NCBI RefSeq assembly: GCF_009650765.1
Contig: NZ_CP045740.1
Span: 1,178,001-1,242,000 of the forward strand
Source of the DNA: Streptomyces sp. SUK 48
GTDB taxonomy: Bacteria > Actinomycetota > Actinomycetes > Streptomycetales > Streptomycetaceae
Direction of reading: 5' to 3'
DNA length: 64,000 nt
The position numbers and the translations under genes were made by a program. Shown here one piece after another: positions 7,960 through 16,943 of this stretch; the first letter of the stretch is position 1; the number at the start of each line of letters is the position of its first letter. The notes beneath the pieces are model-generated. The model did no database searches and was not told where the DNA came from. It saw only the letters and a program-made list of their open reading frames with translations.

Positions 7960-9734
7960 TGGGGAACCACCTCGGCGTCGCGGAGGGGCGGGGGGATGTC
8001 GTCGGGGGCGACCGGCACCATGAGCACGGCCGTGCCGCCCTGTGCGCAGAACCGGCGCGCGGCGCGGATCTCCTCGGTCAGCGCGGCCTTGTCGCGCAGC
8101 ACCCGGCTGTGGATGTCCGGCCCGTCCACCACGGGCGGTGGCGCACCCGGGCGGGTGAAGGGGTGGCGGCCGGCGTCGAGTCCGAGGCGGGCCCGCTGGG
8201 CGTCCAGCCAGCCGTAGCCGCCGTTGCAGAGCACCACGTACAGGACACCGCCGTGGGCCGGGGCCGTCACGGCGATGTCCGCGCGCGCCGCGAGGAACGC
8301 TCCGTCCCCGACGATCGCGGTGACCTCGTGATCCGGGGCGGCCCGCTTGACCCCGATGGCCGCCGCCGCGCCAAAGCCCAGGGGGGTCTGCTCCGACGGT
8401 ACGACGGACCCGCCGCCGGCGTGGAAGGGGAAGCAGTAGGACCACATGTCCTGGAGCCCGTTCTCCTGGACCAGCACGCGGGGCTCGCCGGCGGTGGCGT
8501 CGAGCGCGGCGAGCAGCTCGGCGATGCGGATGCCCGGCAGTGTCGCCGCGTGGGCCAGTTCCGCCGCCACCCCGAGCGACATGGCCTTGCGGGCGGCGGC
8601 GATCCTGTCCGGCCAGGCCCCGAGCGCGTCCGCGTTCCCTGCGAGGCTTGCCTGCCCTGCCAGTTCCGCCCGTTCTGGCTGTTCTGCCTGGTCTGCCTCC
8701 TCGGCCTGTTCCGCCCGCTCGGTTCCGGGGTTTTCCGCCAGCGCCCGCGACCAGCCGAGCACGGCATGCCGGGCGTCGCCGAGCACCCGCGGGCCCGCGA
8801 ACTCGGCCGACAGGCCGCCCGGGTCGGCGTTGACCTGCACCACCGTGACCGGTGGCCACGGTGTTCCGCCTTCGACGGCGGTCTCCTCCAGCCGTCCGGC
8901 GAGCGACACCACCAGGTCGCAGGAGGACAGCAGTTCACGGGCGGGGGCCGCGGCGTACAGTCCCGCCAGACCGCAGAACAGGGGGTGGCGCTCGTCCACG
9001 GCACCGCGGCCGGACGCCGTGGTGAAGAGCGCCGCGCCGAGGCGTCCGGCGAAGCGCTCGACCACCCCGTCGTCGTTGCGGTGCCGCATCCCGCCGCCCA
9101 CCAGCACCACCGGCCGCCGGCTCGCGCGGATCGCCGCCAGCGCCGCTCCCGGCGCCACCGGAACGGTTTCGGGGACCAGTCGTTCGGGCGGCTCCGGCGG
9201 CGGTCCGGTGACGAGGATCTCCGCCGTGCGGACGTCGTCGGGCACCTCCAGGTACACAGGTCCGGGCGGCGGCCCCATGGCTCGGGTCAGCGCCGTCACC
9301 GTCGCGGGGACGACCCGGTCCGGATGCCCCACCCGGTGCGCCCACCGCACCAGGGGCGCCACCGCGGCGACCTGGTCGAGTTCCTGGAACCCGCCGCTGC
9401 CCCGGCGCCGTTCGGCCACGCCGGCGGCGAGCACGAGGACCCGCGCGCCGGACTCCCGCGCCTCCAGCAGCCCGGTGGCCGCGTGGGTGACGGCCGGCCC
9501 CTTGCCCAGGGCGCACACGGCGAGCCGGCCCGACTGGAGCGCGTAGCCGGTGGCCATGTACATCGCGTTGCGCTGGTCACGGCACGGTACGAGGTCCAGG
9601 CCCGCGCCGTCGAGGGCGCGGAGCAGCTCCAGGTCGTCACCGGGTAGTCCGAAGCAGGTGTCCACCCCGCTCGCCACCAGCAGGCCGACGATCGCGGACC
9701 ACGCGTCGGCGTGTCGCTTGCTCACCGCGGTCAC
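7956..9734 (-). CDS. Thiamine-diphosphate enzyme, acetolactate-synthase-like
   Basis: A 592-aa three-domain ThDP enzyme with a Pyr domain from the N-terminus, a central Rossmann-like domain and a PP domain containing the metal motif start GDGAF. Two features are odd. The catalytic Glu region of the family (typically RHEQGA) reads CRDQRNA, an Asp at position 53 instead of Glu. The usual GDG...NN motif ends CNGG. A low-complexity Ala/Glu/Gln insert (about residues 335-370) is encoded by imperfect short repeats. The GTG start overlaps the aldehyde dehydrogenase stop (GTGA). It probably performs acyloin- or Stetter-type carboligation of an alpha-keto acid, but the substitution leaves the mechanism open. 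Confidence 0.82.
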   Translation of the reverse strand: MTAVSKRHADAWSAIVGLLVASGVDTCFGLPGDDLELLRALDGAGLDLVPCRDQRNAMYMATGYALQSGRLAVCALGKGPAVTHAATGLLEARESGARVLVLAAGVAERRRGSGGFQELDQVAAVAPLVRWAHRVGHPDRVVPATVTALTRAMGPPPGPVYLEVPDDVRTAEILVTGPPPEPPERLVPETVPVAPGAALAAIRASRRPVVLVGGGMRHRNDDGVVERFAGRLGAALFTTASGRGAVDERHPLFCGLAGLYAAAPARELLSSCDLVVSLAGRLEETAVEGGTPWPPVTVVQVNADPGGLSAEFAGPRVLGDARHAVLGWSRALAENPGTERAEQAEEADQAEQPERAELAGQASLAGNADALGAWPDRIAAARKAMSLGVAAELAHAATLPGIRIAELLAALDATAGEPRVLVQENGLQDMWSYCFPFHAGGGSVVPSEQTPLGFGAAAAIGVKRAAPDHEVTAIVGDGAFLAARADIAVTAPAHGGVLYVVLCNGGYGWLDAQRARLGLDAGRHPFTRPGAPPPVVDGPDIHSRVLRDKAALTEEIRAARRFCAQGGTAVLMVPVAPDDIPPPLRDAEVVPQ

Positions 9735-10844
9735 CTTCCACCCACCGTGTCCAGGGCGGCCGTCGGGAGATTCCGGGCCACCGCCTGTGACATGAGCAGC
9801 GGTTCGGCGTGCCGCTTCCCGCCGCAGGAGAGGTAGTTCGCCCGCATCCCGAATCCGCCGAACGGACGGTTTCCGTCCTCGGCGTCGAGCAAGGTGTGGT
9901 TGACACAGGTCTGGTGGCGCTCGGACAGGACGCGCACCGTGTCCGCGTCGTTTCCGTAGACCATCGCGCCCAGCGCGCGTTCACCGAAGGAGGGGCTCGC
10001 CAGGCGTTCGCGTAATCGCCTGGCGGTGGGATAGGGGACGACGTTGAACACCGGGGCGAACATCTCGTCCAGGGGGATCTTCTCGTCGAAGTCCCATACC
10101 AGTACGGTCGGTTCGATCCGGCGGGAGGGCAGATCGATGCGCCCGCCGTGCCGGATGTGCCGCGCATGACGTACCAGGTAGTCCGAGCAGTTCACCAGCG
10201 CCGACTCGTAGTGGATCGGACCGTAGTCGGCGTCGGGGTCGCTGTTGTCTCCAAACCGCAGCGCGTCCAGTCCGGCGGTCAGCAGGCCGATGAATTCCTC
10301 AGTGCGGCCCCGTGGTGTGAACACGACGTCGGGCCCGAAGCAGTCCTGGCCCGAGTTGTAGAGCCGAATTCTGGTGACGTCCCGCACGGCGTGTGCGAGA
10401 TCGGCGTCGGGCGCGATCACAAAAGGGTTGATTCCATTGCCGAAGAAGAGAAAGAGCTGATCCTCCGCCAGGCCCTCGCGGACGCTTTCGGCATTGTCAT
10501 AATTTCCGGTGAAGACGATGAGGTCCGCGTCGCGTACCGGCCCTGTCACGAACTTGCGCTGGCTGAGTTCGAAGAGCTCGATGGGTAATCCGTGGACCGG
10601 CGCCAGCAGGGCGTGCAGACGGCGCATCTGGCTTTTCGTCTCGGAGGACGGCCGGAAGGCGATGCGGTCACTGTAAAGGGAGGCCACGAGCATGTAGAGC
10701 GCGTAGGAGTAGAGCGGGATGTTGGAGGGCATGAAGACGGCCGCGAGGGGCACGCGGCCGGGCCGGGACCGGCGCATTTCCTCCTCCGCTCCGTCGAGAG
10801 CGGCAAGGAACGAATGGATTTCCGCGACGGCGGTGCGGTGGGGG
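9731..10844 (-). CDS. Aldehyde dehydrogenase (acyl reductase) domain, downstream of a frameshift
   Basis: About 370 residues of an aldehyde-dehydrogenase-superfamily protein: catalytic Cys in NSGQDCFGPDVVF, general-base Glu region DEMFAPVF, and a C-terminal NRPFGGFGM motif. The N-terminal ~35 residues of this domain are encoded in the frame of the preceding ligase. The frames switch at a run of five G (C on the coding strand) at 10840-10844. One extra base there would give one continuous 884-residue ligase-dehydrogenase. A TTA codon lies at 10586-10588. If read alone, an internal ATG at 10777 is the first start. In context it would reduce an activated acyl group (acyl-AMP or thioester) to an aldehyde. 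I treat this as one gene broken by an error or mutation. Confidence 0.78.
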
Positions 10845-12384
10845 AGACTTCGGTGAGAATCTCCACCACCGCGTCCTCGTTGTCGGCCACGTACCGGCGC
10901 ACCGCGCGCAGCGCGTCGACGCGGCCGGCGAAGGGGATGCGGTACCCGGCCCCGCCGACGCCCTGACCGGCGGCGGGGCCGCTGATCTCGCTCCGCGACG
11001 CGGGCAGCGAGGCCATGGCGATGTTCTCCAGAACGGCCAGGTCGGGCTTCCCCGTGCCCGTCAGGGGCCACGAGGGAAGCACGACGAGGTGGTCGGGCTG
11101 TTCGTAGCGGGCGAGCGCGGCGCGCAGCAGTCGCTTCCAGTGCGCCGGGTCGTGCTCGTCCGGGTCGGCGACGACGAACACCAGCCGGCAGCCCAGACGG
11201 TCGTCGGGGACGGCGATGACCTGCGTCTCGACGCCGGCTTCCTCGGCCCGCCTGGCGAGGTGGTCGGGATAGAGGGTGTGGCCGTCACGGTGCACCGCGT
11301 GCTTGCGTCCGACCGGGAACACCCGGCCGGCGTCGTCGAGCAGGCCGATGTCACCCGTGCGGTACACGGGATCCGGAACCGGGAGGATCTCGCCGTGATC
11401 GCCCAGCCGACCGGTCATCAGGCCGTCGCTGCGGACGACGAGTTCGCCGAGCCGGCCACTGGGAAGCGGCCTGCCGTGCTCGTCGTGCACCTCGACGCTC
11501 ACGCCGGGCAGTGGCGTGCCGCACCCGACCGGATCGGCCTCGGTCGCCAGCGCGATGTTTCCCACCTCGGTCGCCCCGTAGCCGTCGAGCAGGTGCCGGC
11601 CCGTGCGGGCGTGGAACCGGGCGGCCAGACTGCGTCCCAGCGGCGCACCGCCCACGCACCAGGCCCGTACCGTCCCCAGCGCGTCGGCGAGGGCGGGACG
11701 GCGCTCGAACAGATTGAGCAGGCTGTAATAGGTCGACGGGGCCGCGTCCACGATGGAGAGACCGTGGTCCACGCCGACCTCGAGCGCGCGGTCCAGGCGC
11801 GTGGCCGGGCCGTAGACCACGAGCGTGCCGCCGCCCAGCCACCAGGAGAGGACCAGCGACAGGCCGTACTGGTGGGAGTACGGCAGGACGGGCAGGAAGA
11901 CGTCGTCGGGCCGGTACGCCATCCGTTCCGCGCTGAGCGCGAGGTTGTCCAGGATGGAACTCCCGGAGCGGACGATGCCCTTGGGGCTGCCCGTCGTACC
12001 CGACGACCAGGAGATCGCCGCGTCCTGGCGCCGTGCCCAGGCCGCGAGATCGGGCACGGACGCCGCGTCCGAAGGGGGTGAGGGCGCCGCGGTGACGTCC
12101 GCGTCGTCACCGATGTCGAGCAGGACCCGCGCCCGGGCACGGATCTGCGAGCGCCATGACGGGGTGGCCCGATGATCGGTCAGGACCACCGAGGCGTCGA
12201 GGTGAACGAGCGCCAGCAGCTCGACGACCCATTCCGGGGAATTCGCCCTGCTCATCATCACCCGCGATCCGGGTTCGACGCCACGGCGCGCAAGAAGTTC
12301 AGCGGCACCGAATACTCGGGCCACGATTTCGTCCGTCTCCCAGATACGCCCCTCGGGCGAGATCAAGCGCCTGAAAATAGGCAC
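10845..12384 (-). CDS. Acyl-AMP/acyl-CoA ligase domain (5' half of ligase-dehydrogenase fusion)
   Basis: First gene of the leftward operon. The ANL-superfamily adenylating enzyme has a P-loop SWSSGTTGSPKG, DGYGATEVGNIA, YRTGDIG and a C-terminal TGTGKPD with the catalytic Lys. No carrier domain follows. In the same frame the protein runs into the beginning of an aldehyde dehydrogenase (YRIPFAGRVDALRAVRRYV) and then, past the homopolymer at 10840-10844, into out-of-frame translation ending at 10546. A ligase directly joined to an acyl reductase resembles a carboxylic-acid reductase lacking its carrier. It likely activates a carboxylate for reduction or loading onto the operon ACP. Confidence 0.82.
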
Positions 12385-12750
12385 CTCGTGCTCCTTAACA
12401 CCACCAGAGAGCGTGTTCAGCTCTTACGCGACTGTCCCACAGGCGCGGATCGGCGTCGAATACGAAAAGGAGAACTCCACGGCACATGCGGGATACCTGG
12501 GTGCGCAGCGACGGAAGTGACGCGCCGGGCGGCCGATTCTGATCGGCGCATTAATGGCGCGGTTGGCAGCGGCGTTTCTTTTTGAGCGCCGACAAGAATC
12601 CCGTCGATCAGGGCGGAAGCTCGGCCGGTACGACGGCAGCCTCACCGGAACCCTCATCAGCCGGCCGCTAAAGTATTATTGAATGACTGGCACGACGGCT
12701 ATTCTGCGACAATTCCGGACGTGCCGAGGAGCGTACGGGCCGGAACTCCC
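12385..12750. promoter_or_regulatory. Intergenic region with promoter for the leftward ligase operon
   Basis: A gap of about 450 bp without a convincing gene. It is less GC-rich than its surroundings. An AT-rich patch at 12667-12685 (reading TTCAATAATACTTTAG on the minus strand) is a plausible promoter -10 area, and a T-tract lies at 12575-12582. No operator palindrome stands out. The assignment rests on position and base composition only. Confidence 0.4.
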
Positions 12751-12756
12751 CGGCCC

Positions 12757-12796
12757 GGCAGCACCACTGCTGCCGCCCAGCAGCACCACTGCTGCC
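12757..12796. terminator. Duplicated GGCAGC...GCTGCC hairpins downstream of the ABC operon
   Basis: Two adjacent, nearly identical 18-bp inverted repeats, GGCAGCACCACTGCTGCC at 12757 and AGCAGCACCACTGCTGCC at 12779, lie about 40-80 bp beyond the end of the leftward ABC exporter gene. A tandem pair of hairpins there is best read as a transcription terminator for the 21172-12836 operon. Confidence 0.55.
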
Positions 12797-12835
12797 ACCG
12801 GGGCCGCCCTCTACACCGACGGCTCACTGACAACG

Positions 12836-14641
12836 TCACGACCGGTCCCCGTCGCCCCCCGGTTCGCTCCGTACCGCCGGGTCCACGTGCCGGGCCGTCT
12901 GCCACGCGTGCCACAGGGAGGCGTAGGCGCCGTCCGCCGCCAGCAGTTCCTCGTGGCTGCCGAGCTCGACGATCCGCCCGCGGTCCATCACCGCGACGCG
13001 GTCGGCGTCCCGCACCGAGTCCAGGCGGTGCACGATGGAGATCACGGTGCGGCCCTCGATCAGCGCCGCGAGCGAGCGCTCGACCCGGCGGGACGCGGTG
13101 GAGTCCAGCAGCGCCGTGGCCTCGTCCAGGACCAGGGCGTGCGGGTCCGACAGCAGCAGCCGGGCCAGTGCCAGTTGCTGGGCCGCCGACGGCGACACCG
13201 GCGCGGCGCCCGGCCCTATCTCGCTGTCGAGTCCGTCGGGAAGCGCGCGCGCCCAGTCCGTCAGCAGGACGGTCTCCAGCGCCTCCCAGAGCCGCTCGTC
13301 CGGCAGCGCGTCCTCGCGGGCCAGGGTGAGGTTGTCCCGTACGGTGCCGGTGAACACGTGCTGCTCCTGGGTGACGAGCACGATCTCGCGGCGCAGCTGG
13401 TCCACCGGCAGGGTGCCGATCTCGGCGCCGCCGACGCGCACGGTCCCCCGCGTCGCGTGGTGCACCCCGGCCAGCAGTTTGCCGAGGGTGGACTTGCCCG
13501 CGCCGGAGGCCCCGACCACCATCAGGCGTTCGCCGGGGGCGATGTCGAGGCCGATGCCGGAGAGGACCTCGGAGCCGGGGCCGTAGCCGAAGCCGACGCC
13601 TTCCAGCCGGATGGCGTGGCTCTCGGTGGCCACCGGCGGCCGCGGCCGCTCGTACGGCAGCCGGTCCACTCCCAGGATCCGGCGCAGCGCGGCGTTGCCG
13701 ATCTGGAGTTCGTCGGTCCAGGTGAGCAGGTCGTCGAGGGGTTCGCCGAGCGCCTGCACGTACAGCACCACGGCGGTCAGCTCGCCCAGTCCCACGGCAC
13801 CGCGCTGGAAGGCGAGTCCGCCGATGAGCAGGGTCAGCGCCATCGGCACCATGGTGGCGAGGTCCAGGCTGGGGAACCAGATGGTCTGGAGCCAGGTGGT
13901 GCGCTGCCGGGTCCGTACGACCTGGTCGACGGCCCGGCCGTGACGCCGTGTCTGACGCGGCCCGAGGCCGAGCGACTCGACGGTGGCGGCACCGCGGGCG
14001 GTCTCGTGCGTGACGGCCAGGACGTCGGCCTCCTGGGCGAGCAGGCGCTCGTAGGCGCGGGTCGCGCGTGGCCGGTACCACCAGGTCGACAGGACGGCGA
14101 AGGGCACTCCTGCCAGCAGCCCGAGGGCGAGCAGGGGCGAGGTCAGCACGATCGCCGCCAGGGTGAACACCAGGGTGACGGCGGCCAGGGCGATACGGGG
14201 GACGGCTTGCCGGATGCTCTCGTTCAGCCGGTCGGCGTCGTTGGTGGCCCGGCTGAGGAGGTCGCCCGTCGCGACGCTCTCCACCTGCGACAGCGGCAGC
14301 CCGAGGACCCTGCGGACGAAGTCCTCGCGGGTGCGCGCCAGGACCCGCTCGCCGAGCAGGGTGGCCCGGGTGCGGGCAGCGCGGGTGAGCAGGGCGTGGG
14401 TGGCGAGGATGGCGACGAAGGCCAGGGCGAGCAGGTCGACCCGGCCGGCGGTGGTCCCGGCCTTGACGGACTCGACCAGGTGGCCCAGGAGCCGGGGCCC
14501 GGTGAGGCCCGCCACCAGGGCGGCCGCGAACAGTGCGAAGGTGCCGAGCAGCGGGGCCGCCTCGGCGCGCAGGAAGGCGCCGGCCCAGGCCCGGACGTCG
14601 GCCCGGTCGGCGAGGGGCAGCCGCCCCGGGAGACCGGGCAC
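12836..14641 (-). CDS. ABC exporter half-transporter (intact Walker A, degenerate signature)
   Basis: A ~601-aa fused membrane/ATPase half-transporter. The N-terminal ~330 residues contain six membrane segments. The C-terminal ATPase has Walker A GASGAGKST, Walker B ALVLDEATALLD with the catalytic Glu, and an H-loop His (IVHRLDS). The signature reads VSPSAAQQ instead of LSGGQ. The GTG at 14641 is the best in-frame start. A GTG overlapping the upstream stop at 14718 would fit operon style but is out of frame, so a small indel near 14650-14710 is possible. It pairs with the next gene as a heterodimer. Confidence 0.85.
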   Translation of the reverse strand: MPGLPGRLPLADRADVRAWAGAFLRAEAAPLLGTFALFAAALVAGLTGPRLLGHLVESVKAGTTAGRVDLLALAFVAILATHALLTRAARTRATLLGERVLARTREDFVRRVLGLPLSQVESVATGDLLSRATNDADRLNESIRQAVPRIALAAVTLVFTLAAIVLTSPLLALGLLAGVPFAVLSTWWYRPRATRAYERLLAQEADVLAVTHETARGAATVESLGLGPRQTRRHGRAVDQVVRTRQRTTWLQTIWFPSLDLATMVPMALTLLIGGLAFQRGAVGLGELTAVVLYVQALGEPLDDLLTWTDELQIGNAALRRILGVDRLPYERPRPPVATESHAIRLEGVGFGYGPGSEVLSGIGLDIAPGERLMVVGASGAGKSTLGKLLAGVHHATRGTVRVGGAEIGTLPVDQLRREIVLVTQEQHVFTGTVRDNLTLAREDALPDERLWEALETVLLTDWARALPDGLDSEIGPGAAPVSPSAAQQLALARLLLSDPHALVLDEATALLDSTASRRVERSLAALIEGRTVISIVHRLDSVRDADRVAVMDRGRIVELGSHEELLAADGAYASLWHAWQTARHVDPAVRSEPGGDGDRS

Positions 14642-14714
14642 GCCCTCGGGCCCGGCGGCGGACGGCGACGCTGGGACGGCTTTCGCGGGGCGGGGGCCTG
14701 GGAGCGGGTCGTCG

Positions 14715-16409
14715 TCACGAGGGCACTCCTGCGGGGCGGTCGGGGCTGCCGGGACCGGGGTCCGGAAGGCGGCGGATCTCGTGGTCGGCGACCCCGCGCC
14801 ACAGCGGGCTGTCGCTGAACACGAGGGTGGTGCGGCCCGCGCGGGCGGCGGCCACCCGGTGGACCACGCGGGCCTCGGTGTGCGCGTCGATCGAGGAGGT
14901 CGGGTCCTCCAGCACCAGGACGTCGGGGGCGGCCAGCAACGCCCGTGCCAGGACGAGGCGTTGGCGCTGGCCGCCGGACAGGGCCCGGCCGCCCTCCTCC
15001 AGGCGGGTGTCCAGACCGGCCGGGAGTGCCTCGACCACGTCCGCGGCATCGGCGGTGGACAGCGCGCGCCGCAGGTCCCGCGCGGAGCGGTCGGCCGAGG
15101 CGGTCAGCTCTTCCCGTACGGTGCCGCTGAACAGGCTGTCGGCGGGGCCGGACCGCAGTACCCGGCAGCGCAGTTCGGCGGGGTCCACCCGGTCGAGCGG
15201 AACGCCGCCGAGCAGTACGGCCGACGTGCCGTCGTCGGTCCCGGTCGGACGGGTGAGCCGGTCGGCGAGGTCCCCGGTGCCGTCGGCGGGGGCGACGACC
15301 ACGGTGAGCCGTCCGGCCTCGGCGGTGATGCCGGTGTGGGCGTCCACGAGGGAGAGCGGTCCCGGTGGCAGCGGTTCGGGGTATGCGGGCCGGGTGGTGT
15401 CGGGGGTGAGGCGCAGCAGGCCGCAGAGCCGGCCGGCGGCGACCTTGGCGAGGCTGAGCGTCTCGGCGGCCTCGGTCGCGGTGCTCACCGGGAGGGTGAG
15501 GAAGGCCGAAGCGCCGTAGAAGGCGACCAGTTCGCCCGCGGTGATGGTGCCCCGCAGGGCGAGGCGGGCGCCGAACCAGACGATGCCCACGGTGACGAGG
15601 CCGGGCAGGAAGACCCCCGCCGCCTGGAGCCATGCCCCCATCCGGCCTGCCGACTCGCCGGCACGGCGCACCTCTTGGCTGGTGCGGCGGAAGCGCTCGG
15701 CGAAAGCGGCCTCACCGCCGATGCCGCGCAGCACGCGCAGGCCCGCGACGATGTCGCCGGCCTGGGAGGTGGCGATGCCCATCTGTTCGCGCTGTTCCTC
15801 GTCGCGCTTCTGGAGCGGCCGCAGCAGCGGTCCGATGGCCAGCACGGCGGCCGGGACGCCGATGAGCACGGCCAGCCCGAGCACGGGCGAGGTCGCCGTG
15901 AGGGCCACGGCCACGAGCACGGCGGCGACCACCGCGCCGATGGTGCGGCCGACCACCTCGAAGGCGTTGCCGATGCTCTCGACGTCGGCGGCGGCCGACG
16001 CGGCCACGTCGCCGGAGCGGGCCCGGCCGCGCAGGCCGGCGCCCAGCCGGACCACCTGCCGCATCAGGACGCGGTGGCTGACCGACAGGGCGTGTGCCTC
16101 GGCGCCCACCGCGGCCTGGATCAGGCCGGCGCCTGCGGCGGCCTGGACGACGCCCAGGACGAGCGCGAGCAGCGACCACAGCCAGATGCCGGTGTCGCCG
16201 CCGCCCTGGCCGGCCTCGTCGATGGCCTTCCCGATGACGAGCGGGACCAGCGCCAGGGGGATCATCCAGGCGGCGCCGAGCACGGCGCTGAGGACCAGCG
16301 GCCAGGGCCGGATGCGCGTCAGCCACCACAGGTAGGCCCAGGGTCCGCGTGCGTCCGCCTCGGGCAGGGTGGCCGGGGCCACCGAGGCATCGAAGAGTCG
16401 GTTGGTCAC
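14715..16409 (-). CDS. ABC exporter half-transporter (degenerate Walker A, intact LSGGQ)
   Basis: A 564-aa half-transporter with six N-terminal membrane segments and a C-terminal ATPase domain. The Walker A loop is lost (VVAPADGTGDLADR), Walker B is altered (VLVLEDPTSSID) and the H-loop His is missing (VFSDSP). The signature LSGGQRQRL is perfect. This complements the partner gene downstream, whose signature is degenerate and Walker A intact. The GTG start overlaps the mini-ligase stop (GTGA at 16406). Its probable role is export of the streptothricin-type product. Confidence 0.87.
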   Translation of the reverse strand: MTNRLFDASVAPATLPEADARGPWAYLWWLTRIRPWPLVLSAVLGAAWMIPLALVPLVIGKAIDEAGQGGGDTGIWLWSLLALVLGVVQAAAGAGLIQAAVGAEAHALSVSHRVLMRQVVRLGAGLRGRARSGDVAASAAADVESIGNAFEVVGRTIGAVVAAVLVAVALTATSPVLGLAVLIGVPAAVLAIGPLLRPLQKRDEEQREQMGIATSQAGDIVAGLRVLRGIGGEAAFAERFRRTSQEVRRAGESAGRMGAWLQAAGVFLPGLVTVGIVWFGARLALRGTITAGELVAFYGASAFLTLPVSTATEAAETLSLAKVAAGRLCGLLRLTPDTTRPAYPEPLPPGPLSLVDAHTGITAEAGRLTVVVAPADGTGDLADRLTRPTGTDDGTSAVLLGGVPLDRVDPAELRCRVLRSGPADSLFSGTVREELTASADRSARDLRRALSTADAADVVEALPAGLDTRLEEGGRALSGGQRQRLVLARALLAAPDVLVLEDPTSSIDAHTEARVVHRVAAARAGRTTLVFSDSPLWRGVADHEIRRLPDPGPGSPDRPAGVPS

Positions 16410-16906
16410 AGGTACCGGTCCCCGGTGGCCTCGTGGCCGGCCGTGCCGGTGCGGGTGTGCGCCGGCTCGAGGACCGCGGCGACCCGGTCGGGGACCAGGT
16501 GTCCGGGGCGCGGGGCGCACAGCCGCGCGCGCGGTACGGCGGCCCGGTACCCGGTGCCGTCGTCGTCCGGCGCGGCGCCGCCGGGCGCGGGCACCGCGCA
16601 GGCGACGAGCGCGGTGTGCTCGCCCGTGGTGCGGAGGGCCGTGACGACGGCGGTCACGGCGGGGAGGCGGCCGATGGCGTCCTCGACGTCCAGCGGGTCC
16701 GCCCGGTGGCCGCGGATCTTGATCTGGTGGTCGATACGGCCGGGGCGGACCAGGGTGCCGTCGGCGGTCTCGCGGACGAGGCCGCCGGTGCGGTGCCGGC
16801 GGGCGGTTCCGTCCCCGGGTGCGGCCTCGCCGAAGCGGGCGGCCGCCCGGCCGGGGCCGGAGCGGGCGGTGGCGAGGAAGGGGTCGAGCAGGCTGGGCAG
16901 GGTCAT
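16406..16906 (-). CDS. Miniature adenylation-domain relic
   Basis: A 166-aa protein with the look of an adenylation enzyme missing its core. The start (SLLDPFLATARSGPGRAA) resembles the N-terminus of the stand-alone adenylation enzyme at 35046 (SFLEPFFDTARDDPGRPA). It then jumps directly to the A8 region (GRIDHQIKIRGHRADPLDVE) and a C-terminal subdomain. The A10 region (HTRTGTAGHEATGDR versus HTGKVDRDATRDR in the paralogue) has lost the catalytic Lys. It therefore cannot adenylate. It is kept in frame inside a tightly packed operon, so it is either a recent internal deletion or a structural partner of the neighbouring PCP-C protein. Confidence 0.72.
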   Translation of the reverse strand: MTLPSLLDPFLATARSGPGRAAARFGEAAPGDGTARRHRTGGLVRETADGTLVRPGRIDHQIKIRGHRADPLDVEDAIGRLPAVTAVVTALRTTGEHTALVACAVPAPGGAAPDDDGTGYRAAVPRARLCAPRPGHLVPDRVAAVLEPAHTRTGTAGHEATGDRYL

Positions 16907-16943
16907 GGGGCAGAGCGCCTTCTCTGGTCCGTCCGTGGGGTGT

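Noticed and set aside
12424..12657. Short minus-strand frame in the 12.4-12.8 kb gap
   Set aside because: No RBS, basic low-complexity translation and no recognisable family; treated as intergenic.
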